A DNA stretch of 9,609 nucleotides from Eikenella sp963515595 (lineage in GTDB: Bacteria; Pseudomonadota; Gammaproteobacteria; Burkholderiales; Neisseriaceae). The DNA lies in assembly GCA_963515595.1 (NCBI GenBank), contig CAUPYH010000066.1, forward strand, positions 1-9,609. The letters run 5' to 3'. Position numbers and translations under genes: made by a program. A model generated the notes under the pieces. It did not search any database, had not been told where the DNA came from, and saw only the letters and a program-made list of their open reading frames with translations. Of the stretch, positions 1 to 6,468 are shown piece by piece (the stretch's first letter is position 1; each line of letters opens with the position of its first letter).

Positions 1-122
1 CCCGCCTGATGTGCCCACTCTCCCTGTCGTTCGACCACCGCGTGATCGACGGCGCAGCCGGTATGCGCTTCACCGTGTTCCTGGCCAACCTGCTCAAAGA
101 CTTCCGCCGTATTTCCCTGTAA
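1..122 (+). CDS. aceF: Pyruvate dehydrogenase E2 (dihydrolipoamide acetyltransferase), C-terminal end only
   Basis: The first complete codon is at 3, and 39 codons can be read before a TAA at 120-122. The visible stretch contains SFDHRVIDGA, the HxxxDG active-site motif of the 2-oxoacid dehydrogenase acyltransferase catalytic domain (His and Asp take part in acetyl transfer to CoA). It ends in LLKDFRRISL, a typical E2 C-terminus. Enzymes with this end are the core of the pyruvate, 2-oxoglutarate or branched-chain dehydrogenase complexes. The short hydrophobic tail after the motif fits the pyruvate (aceF) type best, but the lipoyl and subunit-binding domains lie outside the window, so the substrate is inferred. 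A DUS-hairpin terminator follows 16 bases after the stop, so this is probably the last gene of its transcript or is followed by a separately transcribed unit. Confidence 0.85.
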   Translation, partial: RLMCPLSLSFDHRVIDGAAGMRFTVFLANLLKDFRRISL

Positions 123-138
123 GCGTTTGGACATGATT

Positions 139-173
139 AAAAGGCTACCTGAAAGTTTTCAGGTAGCCTTTTT
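139..173 (+). terminator. Intrinsic terminator of aceF made of an inverted DUS pair
   Basis: A DUS (142-153) and its inverted copy (158-169) form an almost perfect stem, with arms 139-154 and 157-172 and a 2-4 nt loop. A U-rich run follows on the + strand. Neisseriaceae often use paired uptake sequences this way. It sits just downstream of the aceF stop. Confidence 0.85.
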
Positions 174-333
174 GTTGTTCTCGTGGATTAGAATAAGAAT
201 GGGATACGGCGGTGAGCCACAGGCCATACATGCGGCCAGGCTAGCCATTCTTAATTTTGATTCGTATATGGTGAAGACCGAGGTTAGGGTGGTATTGTTG
301 TAGTAAAGCGCTGTTTGGCTACCTTTCCTAATT

Positions 334-370
334 TTCAGGTAGCCTCAAGATAGTATGGAGGCTACCTGAA
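334..370. repeat. Inverted pair of DNA uptake sequences (AG-eikDUS)
   Basis: The DUS is on the minus strand at 334-345 and on the plus strand at 359-370, separated by 13 bases, so either transcript could fold into a 12-13 bp stem. There is no U-run next to it, so a terminator role is less clear than at 139-173. It lies between two convergent genes. Confidence 0.75.
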
Positions 371-393
371 ACCGATACAAGCCAAATACGAAC

Positions 394-420
394 CGGCTGC
401 CTGACGAGTTCGGGCAGCCG
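394..420 (-). terminator. Possible terminator hairpin after ybaB
   Basis: CGGCTGCC (394-401) and GGCAGCCG (413-420) form a perfect 8-bp inverted repeat with an 11-nt loop, starting 14 bases past the ybaB stop on the minus strand. The following RNA (GGUUCGUAUUUGG) is only weakly U-rich, so termination is plausible but not certain. Confidence 0.45.
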
Positions 421-434
421 TGTTTATGTGTGGA

Positions 435-776
435 TTACTTGAAGAAGTTGTCCATGCCGGGGGGCAGGCCGAGGCCTTGGGTAAATTGCGACATATGCTG
501 CTGGGCAGCGGCTTCTACTTTGCGGGCGGCATCGTTGAAGGCGGCGGCAATCAGGTCTTCCAGCATTTCTTTGTCGGAAGCGGCATCGGCGGCGAGGCTG
601 TCGTCGATGTGCACGCGTTTAACAGCGTGGTGGCAGCTGAGGGTGATTTTCACCATGCCGCCGCCGGCTTCGCCTTCCACGGTGATGTTGGCCAATTCGG
701 CCTGTGCCTGTTTCATTTTTTCCTGCATTTTTTGTGCCTGTTGCATCAGGTTGCCGAGGCCGGCTTTGTTGAACAT
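435..776 (-). CDS. ybaB: YbaB/EbfC family nucleoid-associated protein
   Basis: The 113-residue product has the family's usual length and pattern: N-terminal MFNKAGLGNLMQQAQKMQEK, a long charged helix to about residue 27, a central beta region with EGEAGGGMVKITLSCHHAVKRVHID, and a C-terminal helical segment ending in LGLPPGMDNFFK. YbaB/EbfC proteins are dimers that bind DNA with little sequence specificity and shape the nucleoid. The ATG at 774-776 is preceded by AGGAG (784-788), 7 nt upstream. It lies 53 bases behind dnaX on the same strand, which is the conserved dnaX-ybaB order. The frequent third partner recR is not here, and the unit ends toward aceF. It is probably co-transcribed with dnaX, though its strong ribosome binding site would allow far higher translation. 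Confidence 0.95.
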   Translation of the reverse strand: MFNKAGLGNLMQQAQKMQEKMKQAQAELANITVEGEAGGGMVKITLSCHHAVKRVHIDDSLAADAASDKEMLEDLIAAAFNDAARKVEAAAQQHMSQFTQGLGLPPGMDNFFK

Positions 777-829
777 GAGTGTGCTCCTGTTTAAAGAGTG
801 GGTGGGAATAAAAAAGTGCGGGAGCGGCC

Positions 830-3094
830 TTAGGTTTGGCCGTTTTCCTGCAATACAAGGCTTTCAGGTAGCCAGCGGGCGCCGAATAAATTAAGGATAT
901 CTTGCGCGGCTGGGTCTTGCTCCAGCAGACTTTGTGCCTGATCGCGGGCGGCCTGGCGCAGGCGTTGTTGGCGCATGGCGGGGGTTTCGGCGGCTGTGCC
1001 GCCGGCCGGCCAATCGGTGGTGCGGATGCTGACGGGATGGCCGTAGGCGGCAGCCAGGTGCTGCTCGATGCGCTGGATGTGTTCGCGGTTGATGCTGACT
1101 TGCCCGGCTTCGGCCACGGCGAGGGTGAGCAGGTGTTGCTGCGGGTCGTAGCCGAGGCAGGCGGTGTGCTGGGCGCTCATTTGGGCGGCACCGATTTTGG
1201 GGGCGATGGCGGCGACGATGTGCGGCCAGGTGTCGGCATCGGGCAGGGGCAGGGTAGCCGTGCCGGTGTGTTCCGGGGTTTCGGCAGCGGCCGATAGGGC
1301 TTCGGTTTGCCCGTTTTGGCTGTGTAAAAATCCGCTTTGTTCGGTTTCAGGTAGCCTTTCGCTGCCTAATTCGGATTCGTTTCGGGATGCGGCATCATGC
1401 TGGTGTTGGGGCAGGCTGTCGTTTTGGCCTCGGCCATGCGGAAACTCGTTTGCGGGGTTTTGGCTGGGCTCGGCTTCAGCCAGCTCTGGGCTTGGCTGGC
1501 TGTCGGGCTGCCGGGTTTCAAAACCGGCGGGCGGCGGGGCATCGTCCCACGGCGGGCTGCTTTCGAAGGCGGCGGGGATGGCTTCGGCCGGGGCAGGTTG
1601 CGGCTCGCTAGGATGGGGGCGGCCGGGTTCGGCCGAACTGGGCGCGGGGTTGCCGGATGCGTTTGGGTTGGGCGAAAGCCCGTGCTGACCGTTTGGACTG
1701 CCTGAAATATTTTCAGGTAGCCTTTCGGTATGGCGGGCAGCGGTGGCAGTTGCTTGCGACAGGGGTTCGTTTGGTGAAAGCTTGCCGTTGTTGTTTGGGC
1801 TACCTGAAAAGCTGCCGTGTTCATTTTGGCTGTTAGATTTGCTTTCAGGTAGCCTGGGTGTGGCTTGGGCGGGCGGGGCTTCTGTAGGCTGGTTTTCGGC
1901 TGGAATGCGGGTGTTATCCGGTTGCGGTGTGGCAGCCGGACGGGGCTTTGGGGCGGGATCGTGCAGTTCGCTGCCGCTGATGTGGCTGCCTTCGGGCAGT
2001 TCGGCAGCGGCCAAGGGGGCGAAGGCGAGCAGGCGCAGCAGGGTCATCACGAAGCCGGCGTATTCGTCGGGTGCGAGTGGCAGGTCTTGTTTGCCATGGA
2101 TAACGCATTGGTAATACAGCTGGATTTGTTCGTCGCCCAGTTGGCCGGCGAGCTGTTGCAGGGTATCGCGCTCGGGGTCGTCTGCGGGCACGGCGGCGGG
2201 GATGGTTTTGATGAGGGCGAGCTTTTGCAACAGAAGGGCGAGCTCGTTCAAGGCGCTGTCGAAACCGATGGCGCGGCCGGCCATTTCCTGTGCGGTGGCG
2301 AGCAGGGCGGCGCCGTCTTGGTTGGCGGCGGCTTGCAGCAGGGAATAAAGGTAGCGTTGGTCTACGGCGCCGATCATTTGGCGCACGTCGGCTTCGGTTA
2401 CGCTGCCGGAGCCCATGGCGATGGCTTGGTCGAGCAGGCTGAGCGCGTCGCGCATGGAGCCTGCGGCGGCACGGCCGAGCAGGGCGAGGGCGGGGGCTTC
2501 GTAGGGGATTTGTTCGCTGGTCAGAACGTGCGCAAGGTGCTGCGATACCTGCTGGGCGGTCATGTTGCGCAGCACGAATTGCAGGCAGCGGCTGAGTACG
2601 GTAACGGGGACTTTGTGCGGGTCGGTGGTGGCGAGGATGAATTTGACGTGCTCGGGCGGCTCTTCCAGCGTTTTGAGCATGGCGTTGAACGCGGATTTGG
2701 AGAGCATGTGCACTTCGTCGATGATATAGACTTTGTATTTGCCGGCGGTGGGGGCGTATTGGGCGTTTTCCAGCACTTCGCGGATGTTGTCGATGCCGGT
2801 GTTGGAGGCGGCGTCGATTTCCAGCAGGTCTACAAACCGCCCTGTGTCGATGTCGCGGCAGGATTGGCATTGGCCGCAGGGCTCGCCTTCGTGCGGGGTT
2901 TCGCAGTTGAGGCTTTTGGCGAGGATGCGGGCGATGGTGGTTTTGCCCACGCCGCGCGTGCCGGTGAGCAGGTAGGCGTGGTGCAGGCGGCCTTTGCCCA
3001 GGGCGTTTTGCAGGGCTTTGACAACGTGTTCCTGCCCGACTAAATCGGCAAAGGTTTTGGGGCGCCACTTGCGGGCGAGAACTTGGTAGGCCAT
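830..3094 (-). CDS. dnaX: DNA polymerase III subunit tau (gamma/tau)
   Basis: This is the clamp-loader ATPase subunit of the replicative polymerase. Starting at MAYQVLARKWRPKTF it is 754 residues. Walker A GTRGVGKT is at 45-52, four zinc-binding cysteines are at 64, 73, 76 and 79, Walker B with DE is at 126-127, and the LSRC arginine-finger motif is at 167-170. AAA+ domain III runs to about 370. A Pro/Ser/Asn/Gln-rich disordered linker runs from about 385 to 620. The tau C-terminal domain that contacts the polymerase alpha subunit follows. I chose the ATG at 3092-3094 because the family begins with MAYQ/MSYQ. A frame extension to 3145 adds 17 unconserved residues, and neither start has a clear Shine-Dalgarno. 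There is no A-rich slippery heptamer in the gene (the longest relevant run is 4), so an E. coli-style frameshift to gamma is not visible. The linker carries several in-frame DUS copies. Confidence 0.95.
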   Translation of the reverse strand: MAYQVLARKWRPKTFADLVGQEHVVKALQNALGKGRLHHAYLLTGTRGVGKTTIARILAKSLNCETPHEGEPCGQCQSCRDIDTGRFVDLLEIDAASNTGIDNIREVLENAQYAPTAGKYKVYIIDEVHMLSKSAFNAMLKTLEEPPEHVKFILATTDPHKVPVTVLSRCLQFVLRNMTAQQVSQHLAHVLTSEQIPYEAPALALLGRAAAGSMRDALSLLDQAIAMGSGSVTEADVRQMIGAVDQRYLYSLLQAAANQDGAALLATAQEMAGRAIGFDSALNELALLLQKLALIKTIPAAVPADDPERDTLQQLAGQLGDEQIQLYYQCVIHGKQDLPLAPDEYAGFVMTLLRLLAFAPLAAAELPEGSHISGSELHDPAPKPRPAATPQPDNTRIPAENQPTEAPPAQATPRLPESKSNSQNEHGSFSGSPNNNGKLSPNEPLSQATATAARHTERLPENISGSPNGQHGLSPNPNASGNPAPSSAEPGRPHPSEPQPAPAEAIPAAFESSPPWDDAPPPAGFETRQPDSQPSPELAEAEPSQNPANEFPHGRGQNDSLPQHQHDAASRNESELGSERLPETEQSGFLHSQNGQTEALSAAAETPEHTGTATLPLPDADTWPHIVAAIAPKIGAAQMSAQHTACLGYDPQQHLLTLAVAEAGQVSINREHIQRIEQHLAAAYGHPVSIRTTDWPAGGTAAETPAMRQQRLRQAARDQAQSLLEQDPAAQDILNLFGARWLPESLVLQENGQT
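863..874 (-). repeat. Degenerate DUS (11/12) inside dnaX
   Basis: It reads TGGCTACCTGAA on the minus strand, with one mismatch at the first base of the DUS. In frame it encodes WLPE near the tau C-terminus. Confidence 0.6.
1346..1357 (-). repeat. DNA uptake sequence inside dnaX
   Basis: Perfect AGGCTACCTGAA on the minus strand, in frame as Arg-Leu-Pro-Glu within the disordered tau linker (SERLPETEQS). Confidence 0.9.
1712..1723 (-). repeat. DNA uptake sequence inside dnaX
   Basis: Perfect minus-strand copy in frame as RLPE within TERLPENISG in the tau linker. Confidence 0.9.
1797..1808 (+). repeat. Degenerate DUS (11/12) inside dnaX
   Basis: GGGCTACCTGAA on the plus strand, mismatched at the first base. 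Read from the dnaX strand it encodes FSGS, the other reading of a DUS. It faces the copy at 1844-1855 in inverted orientation. Confidence 0.6.
1844..1855 (-). repeat. DNA uptake sequence inside dnaX
   Basis: Perfect minus-strand copy in frame as RLPE within TPRLPESKSN in the tau linker. Confidence 0.9.
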
Positions 3095-3145
3095 GTGGGA
3101 TGCTTTGATGGGTTGTTCGGGCGCACGGGTGCGCGGGGCATGCAT

Positions 3146-3193
3146 TGATGGTGCTAAAGGCGATATTTTAGCATTATCGCCGCTATTCTTGGG
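3146..3193 (-). promoter_or_regulatory. Candidate dnaX promoter with an overlapping dyad
   Basis: On the minus strand, TAAAAT (3165-3170) resembles a -10 box. It is flanked and partly overlapped by a perfect 7-bp inverted repeat, GGCGATA at 3159-3165 and TATCGCC at 3175-3181, with a 9-nt loop. No good -35 is seen about 17 bp upstream (CAAGAA is the nearest). The promoter is therefore tentative. The dyad might be an operator or chance. Confidence 0.35.
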
Positions 3194-3208
3194 GCGGGGA
3201 AAGGCAAA

Positions 3209-3242
3209 CAGGCTACCTGAAAACCGGATTTCAGGTAGCCTG
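3209..3242 (-). terminator. DUS-pair terminator after the DUF333 lipoprotein gene
   Basis: A plus-strand DUS (3210-3221) and a minus-strand DUS (3230-3241) form a perfect 14-bp stem (3209-3222 with 3229-3242) around a 6-nt loop. It lies 20 bases beyond the lipoprotein stop on the minus strand and is followed by UUUG then CCUUU. It separates that gene from dnaX. Confidence 0.75.
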
Positions 3243-3262
3243 CTTGTTTGACCGGGCGGGGC

Positions 3263-3523
3263 TTATTTGTTGTTGGCGCGGTAGTATGCCCATTCCTCCA
3301 CTTCTTTGCCGTCTGGCAGGATGCACACGCCGTATTCGCTACCGTCTTGGTTTTTACGGATTTCAGACTTGCCGCCTTGCTGCACGCAGTACACGCTGGC
3401 TGGATTAGCCGCGCCCACGGCGGGCATAGAGGCGTCGGCTGGCTCAGAGGCGGAAGCAGGGGTTTGGCTACCGGCGCAGGCGGCCAAGCCGAGGGCGGCC
3501 ATCAGGGGGAAGAAACGTTTCAT
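3263..3523 (-). CDS. DUF333-type small lipoprotein
   Basis: The 86-residue protein opens with MKRFFPLMAALGLAAC, a lipoprotein signal with a lipobox (LAAC) whose modified cysteine is residue 16. A short Ala/Ser/Pro-rich tether follows. The C-terminal half, ANPASVYCVQQGGKSEIRK followed by a GxxYGVCILPDGKEVEEWAYYR pattern, is the hallmark of the DUF333 family (small exported proteins, often labelled putative hemolysins without good evidence). The two cysteines at 46 and 67 are conserved in the family and probably form a disulfide in the periplasm. The ATG is preceded by AAGGA about 7 nt upstream. It is flanked by DUS-pair hairpins on both sides, which suggests a single-gene transcript. The function is unknown. 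Confidence 0.85.
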   Translation of the reverse strand: MKRFFPLMAALGLAACAGSQTPASASEPADASMPAVGAANPASVYCVQQGGKSEIRKNQDGSEYGVCILPDGKEVEEWAYYRANNK

Positions 3524-3554
3524 AGGTTATCCTTTTCGGGTGTGGTGAATAAAT

Positions 3555-3608
3555 TTTCAGGTAGCCTTTACTCAGAGCAAACTTAAGCCTGATAAAAGGC
3601 TACCTGAA
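3555..3608. terminator. Inverted DUS pair between transglutaminase and lipoprotein genes
   Basis: A minus-strand DUS (3556-3567) and a plus-strand DUS (3597-3608) could pair as a stem of about 15 bp with a 27-nt loop. It lies downstream of the transglutaminase stop (minus strand) and upstream of the lipoprotein start. The U-tail is short (AAAAUUU), so termination is plausible, not certain. Confidence 0.5.
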
Positions 3609-3671
3609 AGATAACAGACAAACGGAAGGTGGAACGTTAATCCGGGTTCGGCTAGGTAAAAGCGCGGTGTG

Positions 3672-5660
3672 TTACAGCTTAACCTTGCGCACGGCGCGGC
3701 AGCACTGGCGATACCAGCGTTTTTGCGCGGCTTTCGGGGGCAGGCTGTCATCGGCGTAGTTCCAGCGTTCGTATTGCGCCAACAGGTTTTCCAGCTCGGG
3801 GCTGAGGCATTCCTGTTCGCGCAGGATGCTGGCGGTTTCGGCGGGGCCGAGGGCGGCAGGGTCGATGCCTTCCACGTCGAGCAGGCGCTCTTTGATGCGG
3901 GCGAAGCCTTCTTCCAACAAGTTGGCATAACGCCGACTGCTGCGCCGCCACCATAGCCACAGCGGAATCCCGGCCAAAGTGCCGCCAACCAGCAGGAATA
4001 CGAGCAGGCTCAATAGGTTGAAGCCGCCCAGGCCTAAGCTGCGGAACAGGCTTTGCTGCGAACTGCTGTCGTAGTTCACCACCCATTGCTGCCAGTAAAA
4101 CTGGCCTTCGGCGCTGAGTTTGCTCCACCACTGCCAATTGCCGCTGCCAGCTACCAGCTCTTGTTCGCCGCCCTCCAGCGCGGAGGAGAGGCCTTGTTCG
4201 ATGCGGTTGCTGCTCACGGCGGCGGTGGGATCGACACGTAGCCAGGCTTCTTCTTCGGGCAGCCACACTTCGGCCCAGGCATGGGCATCTTTGCCGCGCA
4301 CCTGCCAAAAGCCGCCGTCGGGGTTGTATTCGCCGCCCTGATAGCCGGTAACCACGCGGGCGGGCACGCCGGCAGCGCGCATGATGGCCACAAAGCTTTC
4401 GGCGTAGTGTTCGCAGAAGCCGCGGCGGTTGTCGAACACGAAGTTGTCGATGCGGTCTGGGCTGCGGTCGAGCGGGGGATTGAGGGTGTAGGCGAAGGAT
4501 TGGTTGCGGTAGTAGGCTAGGGTGCGGTTGACGAAATCGACGGTGTTGGCGGATTGGCTGCGCAGCTGGCGGGCGAGTGAGCGGATACGTTGGTTGCTGT
4601 AGCCGGGCAGGCGGCTCAGCTGACGCTGGCGCGAGGGGGAAAGTTTTTCAGGTAGCCTGTTGCCGATGGCGGCCTGCAAGGAAAAGCGACGTAAACCATC
4701 ATGGCTGCGCACGCGCACGGTGTGGCCTTCCACAAAGTGCATTTTGCTGCGCGAATTGGCAGCACTGGAATTGATGAAGGGATAATCCAACGCGGGAATA
4801 CGTCCCCGTTCGTCGCGCATAATGATGCTGTAGGATACGATGGATTGGGTAAGCTCGGTGCTGGCGTTGCTTTTAATGAAATCGTCATCAGCACGCCATT
4901 GCTCGCCATCAAACTGGCTCATGGTAATGGCGCGCCAATAAAGGTCGGATTGGTTGGGGGTGTAGCCCCCGTCAAAAGTGGCGTTGAAAGCCAGCTCGTT
5001 GCTCTGCACCAAATTGCTGATGCTGCCCGGCTGCATGGTGTCGGACAGGCCGGTTTGGGCTTGGCCGGGTTTGGGCGGCTGCGGGATGCGCCATAAAGGT
5101 TCGCTCATACGCGGCACGGCGATAAATAATACGGCGGACAGCGGCAGGGTGAGCAGCAGGGCGGTAAAGGCGTGGCGGGCGGCCAGGCGCAGCGGCATAT
5201 TCAAGAGGGCGATGCAGGTGGCGGTACCGAACAGGCCGGCCAACAGCCACAGGCCGATGAACATGCCTTGGTTGAGCAGCACGGTGGCGCCCATTAGGAA
5301 CACCATGGCGGTGAGCAGCATATGCCAATCGCGCAACACGCGGCTTTCATAGGTTTTCAGCAGCACCAGCAGCAAGAGCAGCGCGCTGCCGCCTTCGCTG
5401 CCGAGAAATGTGCCCAACTGCGAAAACACGAAGCCAAACACGGCCAGGCCGCCGACGGCGGTGGCCCAAGCGGGCAGGCCGCGGCTGCCGATGAGCGTGA
5501 GCCAGAGCTGGATCAGCCACAGCACGCCGAATACGGCAATCACGCCAACGGGCAGGGCAAAAGCCAGCGGCAGGGTAATCCATAGCAGCAGCAATAGAAC
5601 GCCCAAACGCGGCAGGCGTTCGGGCGGGCGGTCGATGTATTCGGGGTTGAAAACGAGCAT
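3672..5660 (-). CDS. TgpA-family membrane protein with periplasmic transglutaminase-like domain
   Basis: The 662-residue protein matches the DUF3488 / transglutaminase-core / DUF4129 architecture of TgpA. About seven hydrophobic segments lie between residues 19 and 182. A soluble, probably periplasmic region (185-545) follows, then one more membrane helix (547-571) and a cytosolic tail rich in charged residues. The papain-like triad is visible: Cys416 in RRGFCEHYAESF, His460 in GKDAHAWAEVWL and Asp477 in WLRVDPTAA. An active enzyme would cleave or cross-link amide bonds, but the natural substrate in this family is not established. The ATG at 5658-5660 has no clear Shine-Dalgarno. In many genomes the family sits with MoxR ATPase and DUF58 genes, and neither is present here. 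It lies 129 bases after the attenuated gene and may share its transcript. A DUS lies in frame at 4647-4658, encoding RLPE. Confidence 0.9.
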   Translation of the reverse strand: MLVFNPEYIDRPPERLPRLGVLLLLLWITLPLAFALPVGVIAVFGVLWLIQLWLTLIGSRGLPAWATAVGGLAVFGFVFSQLGTFLGSEGGSALLLLLVLLKTYESRVLRDWHMLLTAMVFLMGATVLLNQGMFIGLWLLAGLFGTATCIALLNMPLRLAARHAFTALLLTLPLSAVLFIAVPRMSEPLWRIPQPPKPGQAQTGLSDTMQPGSISNLVQSNELAFNATFDGGYTPNQSDLYWRAITMSQFDGEQWRADDDFIKSNASTELTQSIVSYSIIMRDERGRIPALDYPFINSSAANSRSKMHFVEGHTVRVRSHDGLRRFSLQAAIGNRLPEKLSPSRQRQLSRLPGYSNQRIRSLARQLRSQSANTVDFVNRTLAYYRNQSFAYTLNPPLDRSPDRIDNFVFDNRRGFCEHYAESFVAIMRAAGVPARVVTGYQGGEYNPDGGFWQVRGKDAHAWAEVWLPEEEAWLRVDPTAAVSSNRIEQGLSSALEGGEQELVAGSGNWQWWSKLSAEGQFYWQQWVVNYDSSSQQSLFRSLGLGGFNLLSLLVFLLVGGTLAGIPLWLWWRRSSRRYANLLEEGFARIKERLLDVEGIDPAALGPAETASILREQECLSPELENLLAQYERWNYADDSLPPKAAQKRWYRQCCRAVRKVKL
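4647..4658 (-). repeat. DNA uptake sequence inside the transglutaminase gene
   Basis: Perfect minus-strand copy, in frame as RLPE (residues 335-338, in GNRLPEKLSP), before the catalytic domain. Confidence 0.9.
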
Positions 5661-5709
5661 GGTGGTTGGGGTTGGATGGAGGCTTGGTTATTTGCTTTGC
5701 AGAAACTTG

Positions 5710-5742
5710 GTTTGCTTGGGCAAACTTCGTTTCAGGTAGCCT
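5710..5742 (-). repeat. DUS and small hairpin upstream of the transglutaminase gene
   Basis: A perfect DUS occupies 5731-5742 (minus strand). Next to it, GTTTGC (5710-5715) and GCAAAC (5720-5725) form a 6-bp inverted repeat with a 4-nt loop. There is no U-run, so transcription from the upstream gene could continue through. Confidence 0.6.
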
Positions 5743-5789
5743 TTTTATCAGACGGTGTGTTTTGTGCGCCTGTAGCCGCCAGTCTGCGT

Positions 5790-6314
5790 TCAACCGGTAA
5801 TCAGATTGGGCAGGCTGTGGCTCAGTTGCAGCGAATTGCCGATTATACCTAAATCCGCATCGGCAAAGCAGGCGTTTTCCAAAATCAGCCCGCCGTTGGG
5901 GCGCGAGGCGTGCAGGCTCATGCGCATTTGCGCGGGGGTGAAGGGCAATCCGTGTTTGCGGGCGTATTCGGCGGCGCGGCGGTTGGCGGTTTGCAGCATC
6001 GGAATCAGCGTGATGTCTAAATGAAACACACGCACGCCCAACACCAAAATACGGGCGGCAAACCAATCGGCTTCTTCGGTGAACACTTCCGGGCTGTGGT
6101 GCTCGAAATTGTGCCGCTCGGCAGCAATCAGGCAGGCCAAGGAGCGGATTTGCGGCAGCAGGGCTTCGCACAGCATGAAATCTTGCTGCTGCGGCGTATC
6201 GGCCTGCAAATCGGCACGGTGCTGGTTGCCGTCCACGGTCAAATACCAGCGTTGCAGCTCGGTGCGGGGCTGTGCGGGGGGAAGCTGGCGGAGTTGGCGG
6301 GCTAGGGCAGACAT
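5790..6314 (-). CDS. Protein of unknown function behind an aromatic amino acid attenuator
   Basis: This is a 174-residue soluble protein with no signal peptide or membrane segment that I do not recognise. The ATG at 6312-6314 is chosen because CAGGAA (6321-6326) lies 6 nt before it. The alternative ATG at 6342-6344 has no ribosome binding site, and the frame extension to 6440 would run through the terminator. The N-terminal third is polar (LPPAQPRTELQRWYLTVDG). The middle (about 44-120) looks helical and carries EADWFAARILVLGVRVFHLDIT. The end (ASRPNGGLILENACFADAD then GIIGNSLQLSHS) looks like strands and turns. Transcription is predicted to depend on the aromatic-residue leader at 6442-6519, so the protein may act in uptake, synthesis, breakdown or sensing of Phe, Tyr or Trp. 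That link is an inference from regulation only. The transglutaminase gene follows 129 bases downstream. Confidence 0.8.
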   Translation of the reverse strand: MSALARQLRQLPPAQPRTELQRWYLTVDGNQHRADLQADTPQQQDFMLCEALLPQIRSLACLIAAERHNFEHHSPEVFTEEADWFAARILVLGVRVFHLDITLIPMLQTANRRAAEYARKHGLPFTPAQMRMSLHASRPNGGLILENACFADADLGIIGNSLQLSHSLPNLITG

Positions 6315-6384
6315 TTTATGTTCCTGTTCGGCTTGGCGGCTCATGGGAGGGATTCCGTGGGTGAGCGGCCTTGCCGGAGCAAAT

Positions 6385-6412
6385 AAAAAACCGCTCGGGG
6401 TTTCCGGGCGGT
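6385..6412 (-). terminator. Attenuator terminator (segments 3:4)
   Basis: On the minus strand the RNA ACCGCCCGG, loop AAACC, then CCGAGCGGU pairs over 9 positions with one C-A mismatch. It is followed immediately by a U-run (6385-6390) and AUUU. It lies between the leader ORF and the structural gene, about 70 nt before the chosen ATG, so it must be bypassed for the gene to be expressed. Confidence 0.85.
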
Positions 6413-6468
6413 AGCTTTTCTTTCGGCTGGGGTAGCGCAAATCAGGCGCACAGCAAAAGATACCGCTC
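6406..6468 (-). promoter_or_regulatory. Antiterminator (segments 2:3) of the attenuator
   Basis: On the minus strand, GAGCGGTATCTTTT (6468-6455) can pair with AAAAGCTACCGCCC (6419-6406). Six pairs, one mismatch and five more pairs form the core, with a further G-C past a second mismatch. The stem would capture the 5' arm of the terminator. The leader stop codon lies in its loop. Confidence 0.75.

Larger units (their letters stand above)
123..434. other. Intergenic region between aceF and ybaB, no supported gene
   Basis: This 312-base convergent gap holds the DUS-pair terminator of aceF (139-173), a second inverted DUS pair (334-345 and 359-370), a degenerate DUS piece GGCTACCT at 317-324, and a GC hairpin at 394-420 that may end the ybaB transcript. 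Between them (about 180-310) is AT-richer sequence with only a 34-codon ORF (199-303), which has no convincing ribosome binding site. It could be a decayed gene fragment, but nothing in it is recognisable. Confidence 0.6.

Noticed and set aside
199..303. 34-codon plus-strand ORF between aceF and ybaB
   Set aside because: No ribosome binding site, no recognisable motif and AT-rich surroundings. It may be a remnant, but I cannot support a gene.
334..370. Repeated 12-mers as a CRISPR array or insertion sequence ends
   Set aside because: The repeats are the known DNA uptake sequence, irregularly spaced and in both orientations. There are no regular spacers, transposase gene or target duplications.
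1865..3043. 392-codon plus-strand ORF opposite dnaX
   Set aside because: It is antisense to the conserved ATPase part of dnaX. Its Gly/Val/Ala-rich, low-complexity translation is the usual shadow of a GC-rich gene, with no recognisable domain or ribosome binding site.
1914..3068. 384-codon minus-strand ORF within dnaX in another frame
   Set aside because: It overlaps dnaX almost fully and encodes an Arg/Pro-rich sequence typical of an off-frame reading.
5347..6171. 274-codon minus-strand ORF spanning the end of the attenuated gene and the start of the transglutaminase gene
   Set aside because: It is Arg/Ala/Pro-rich, overlaps two better-supported genes in a different frame and contains a DUS in the intergenic part.
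6315..6440. N-terminal extension of the attenuated gene to 6440
   Set aside because: The frame is open, but the added codons run through the terminator stem and U-run and lack a ribosome binding site. The ATG at 6314 has CAGGAA at good spacing.
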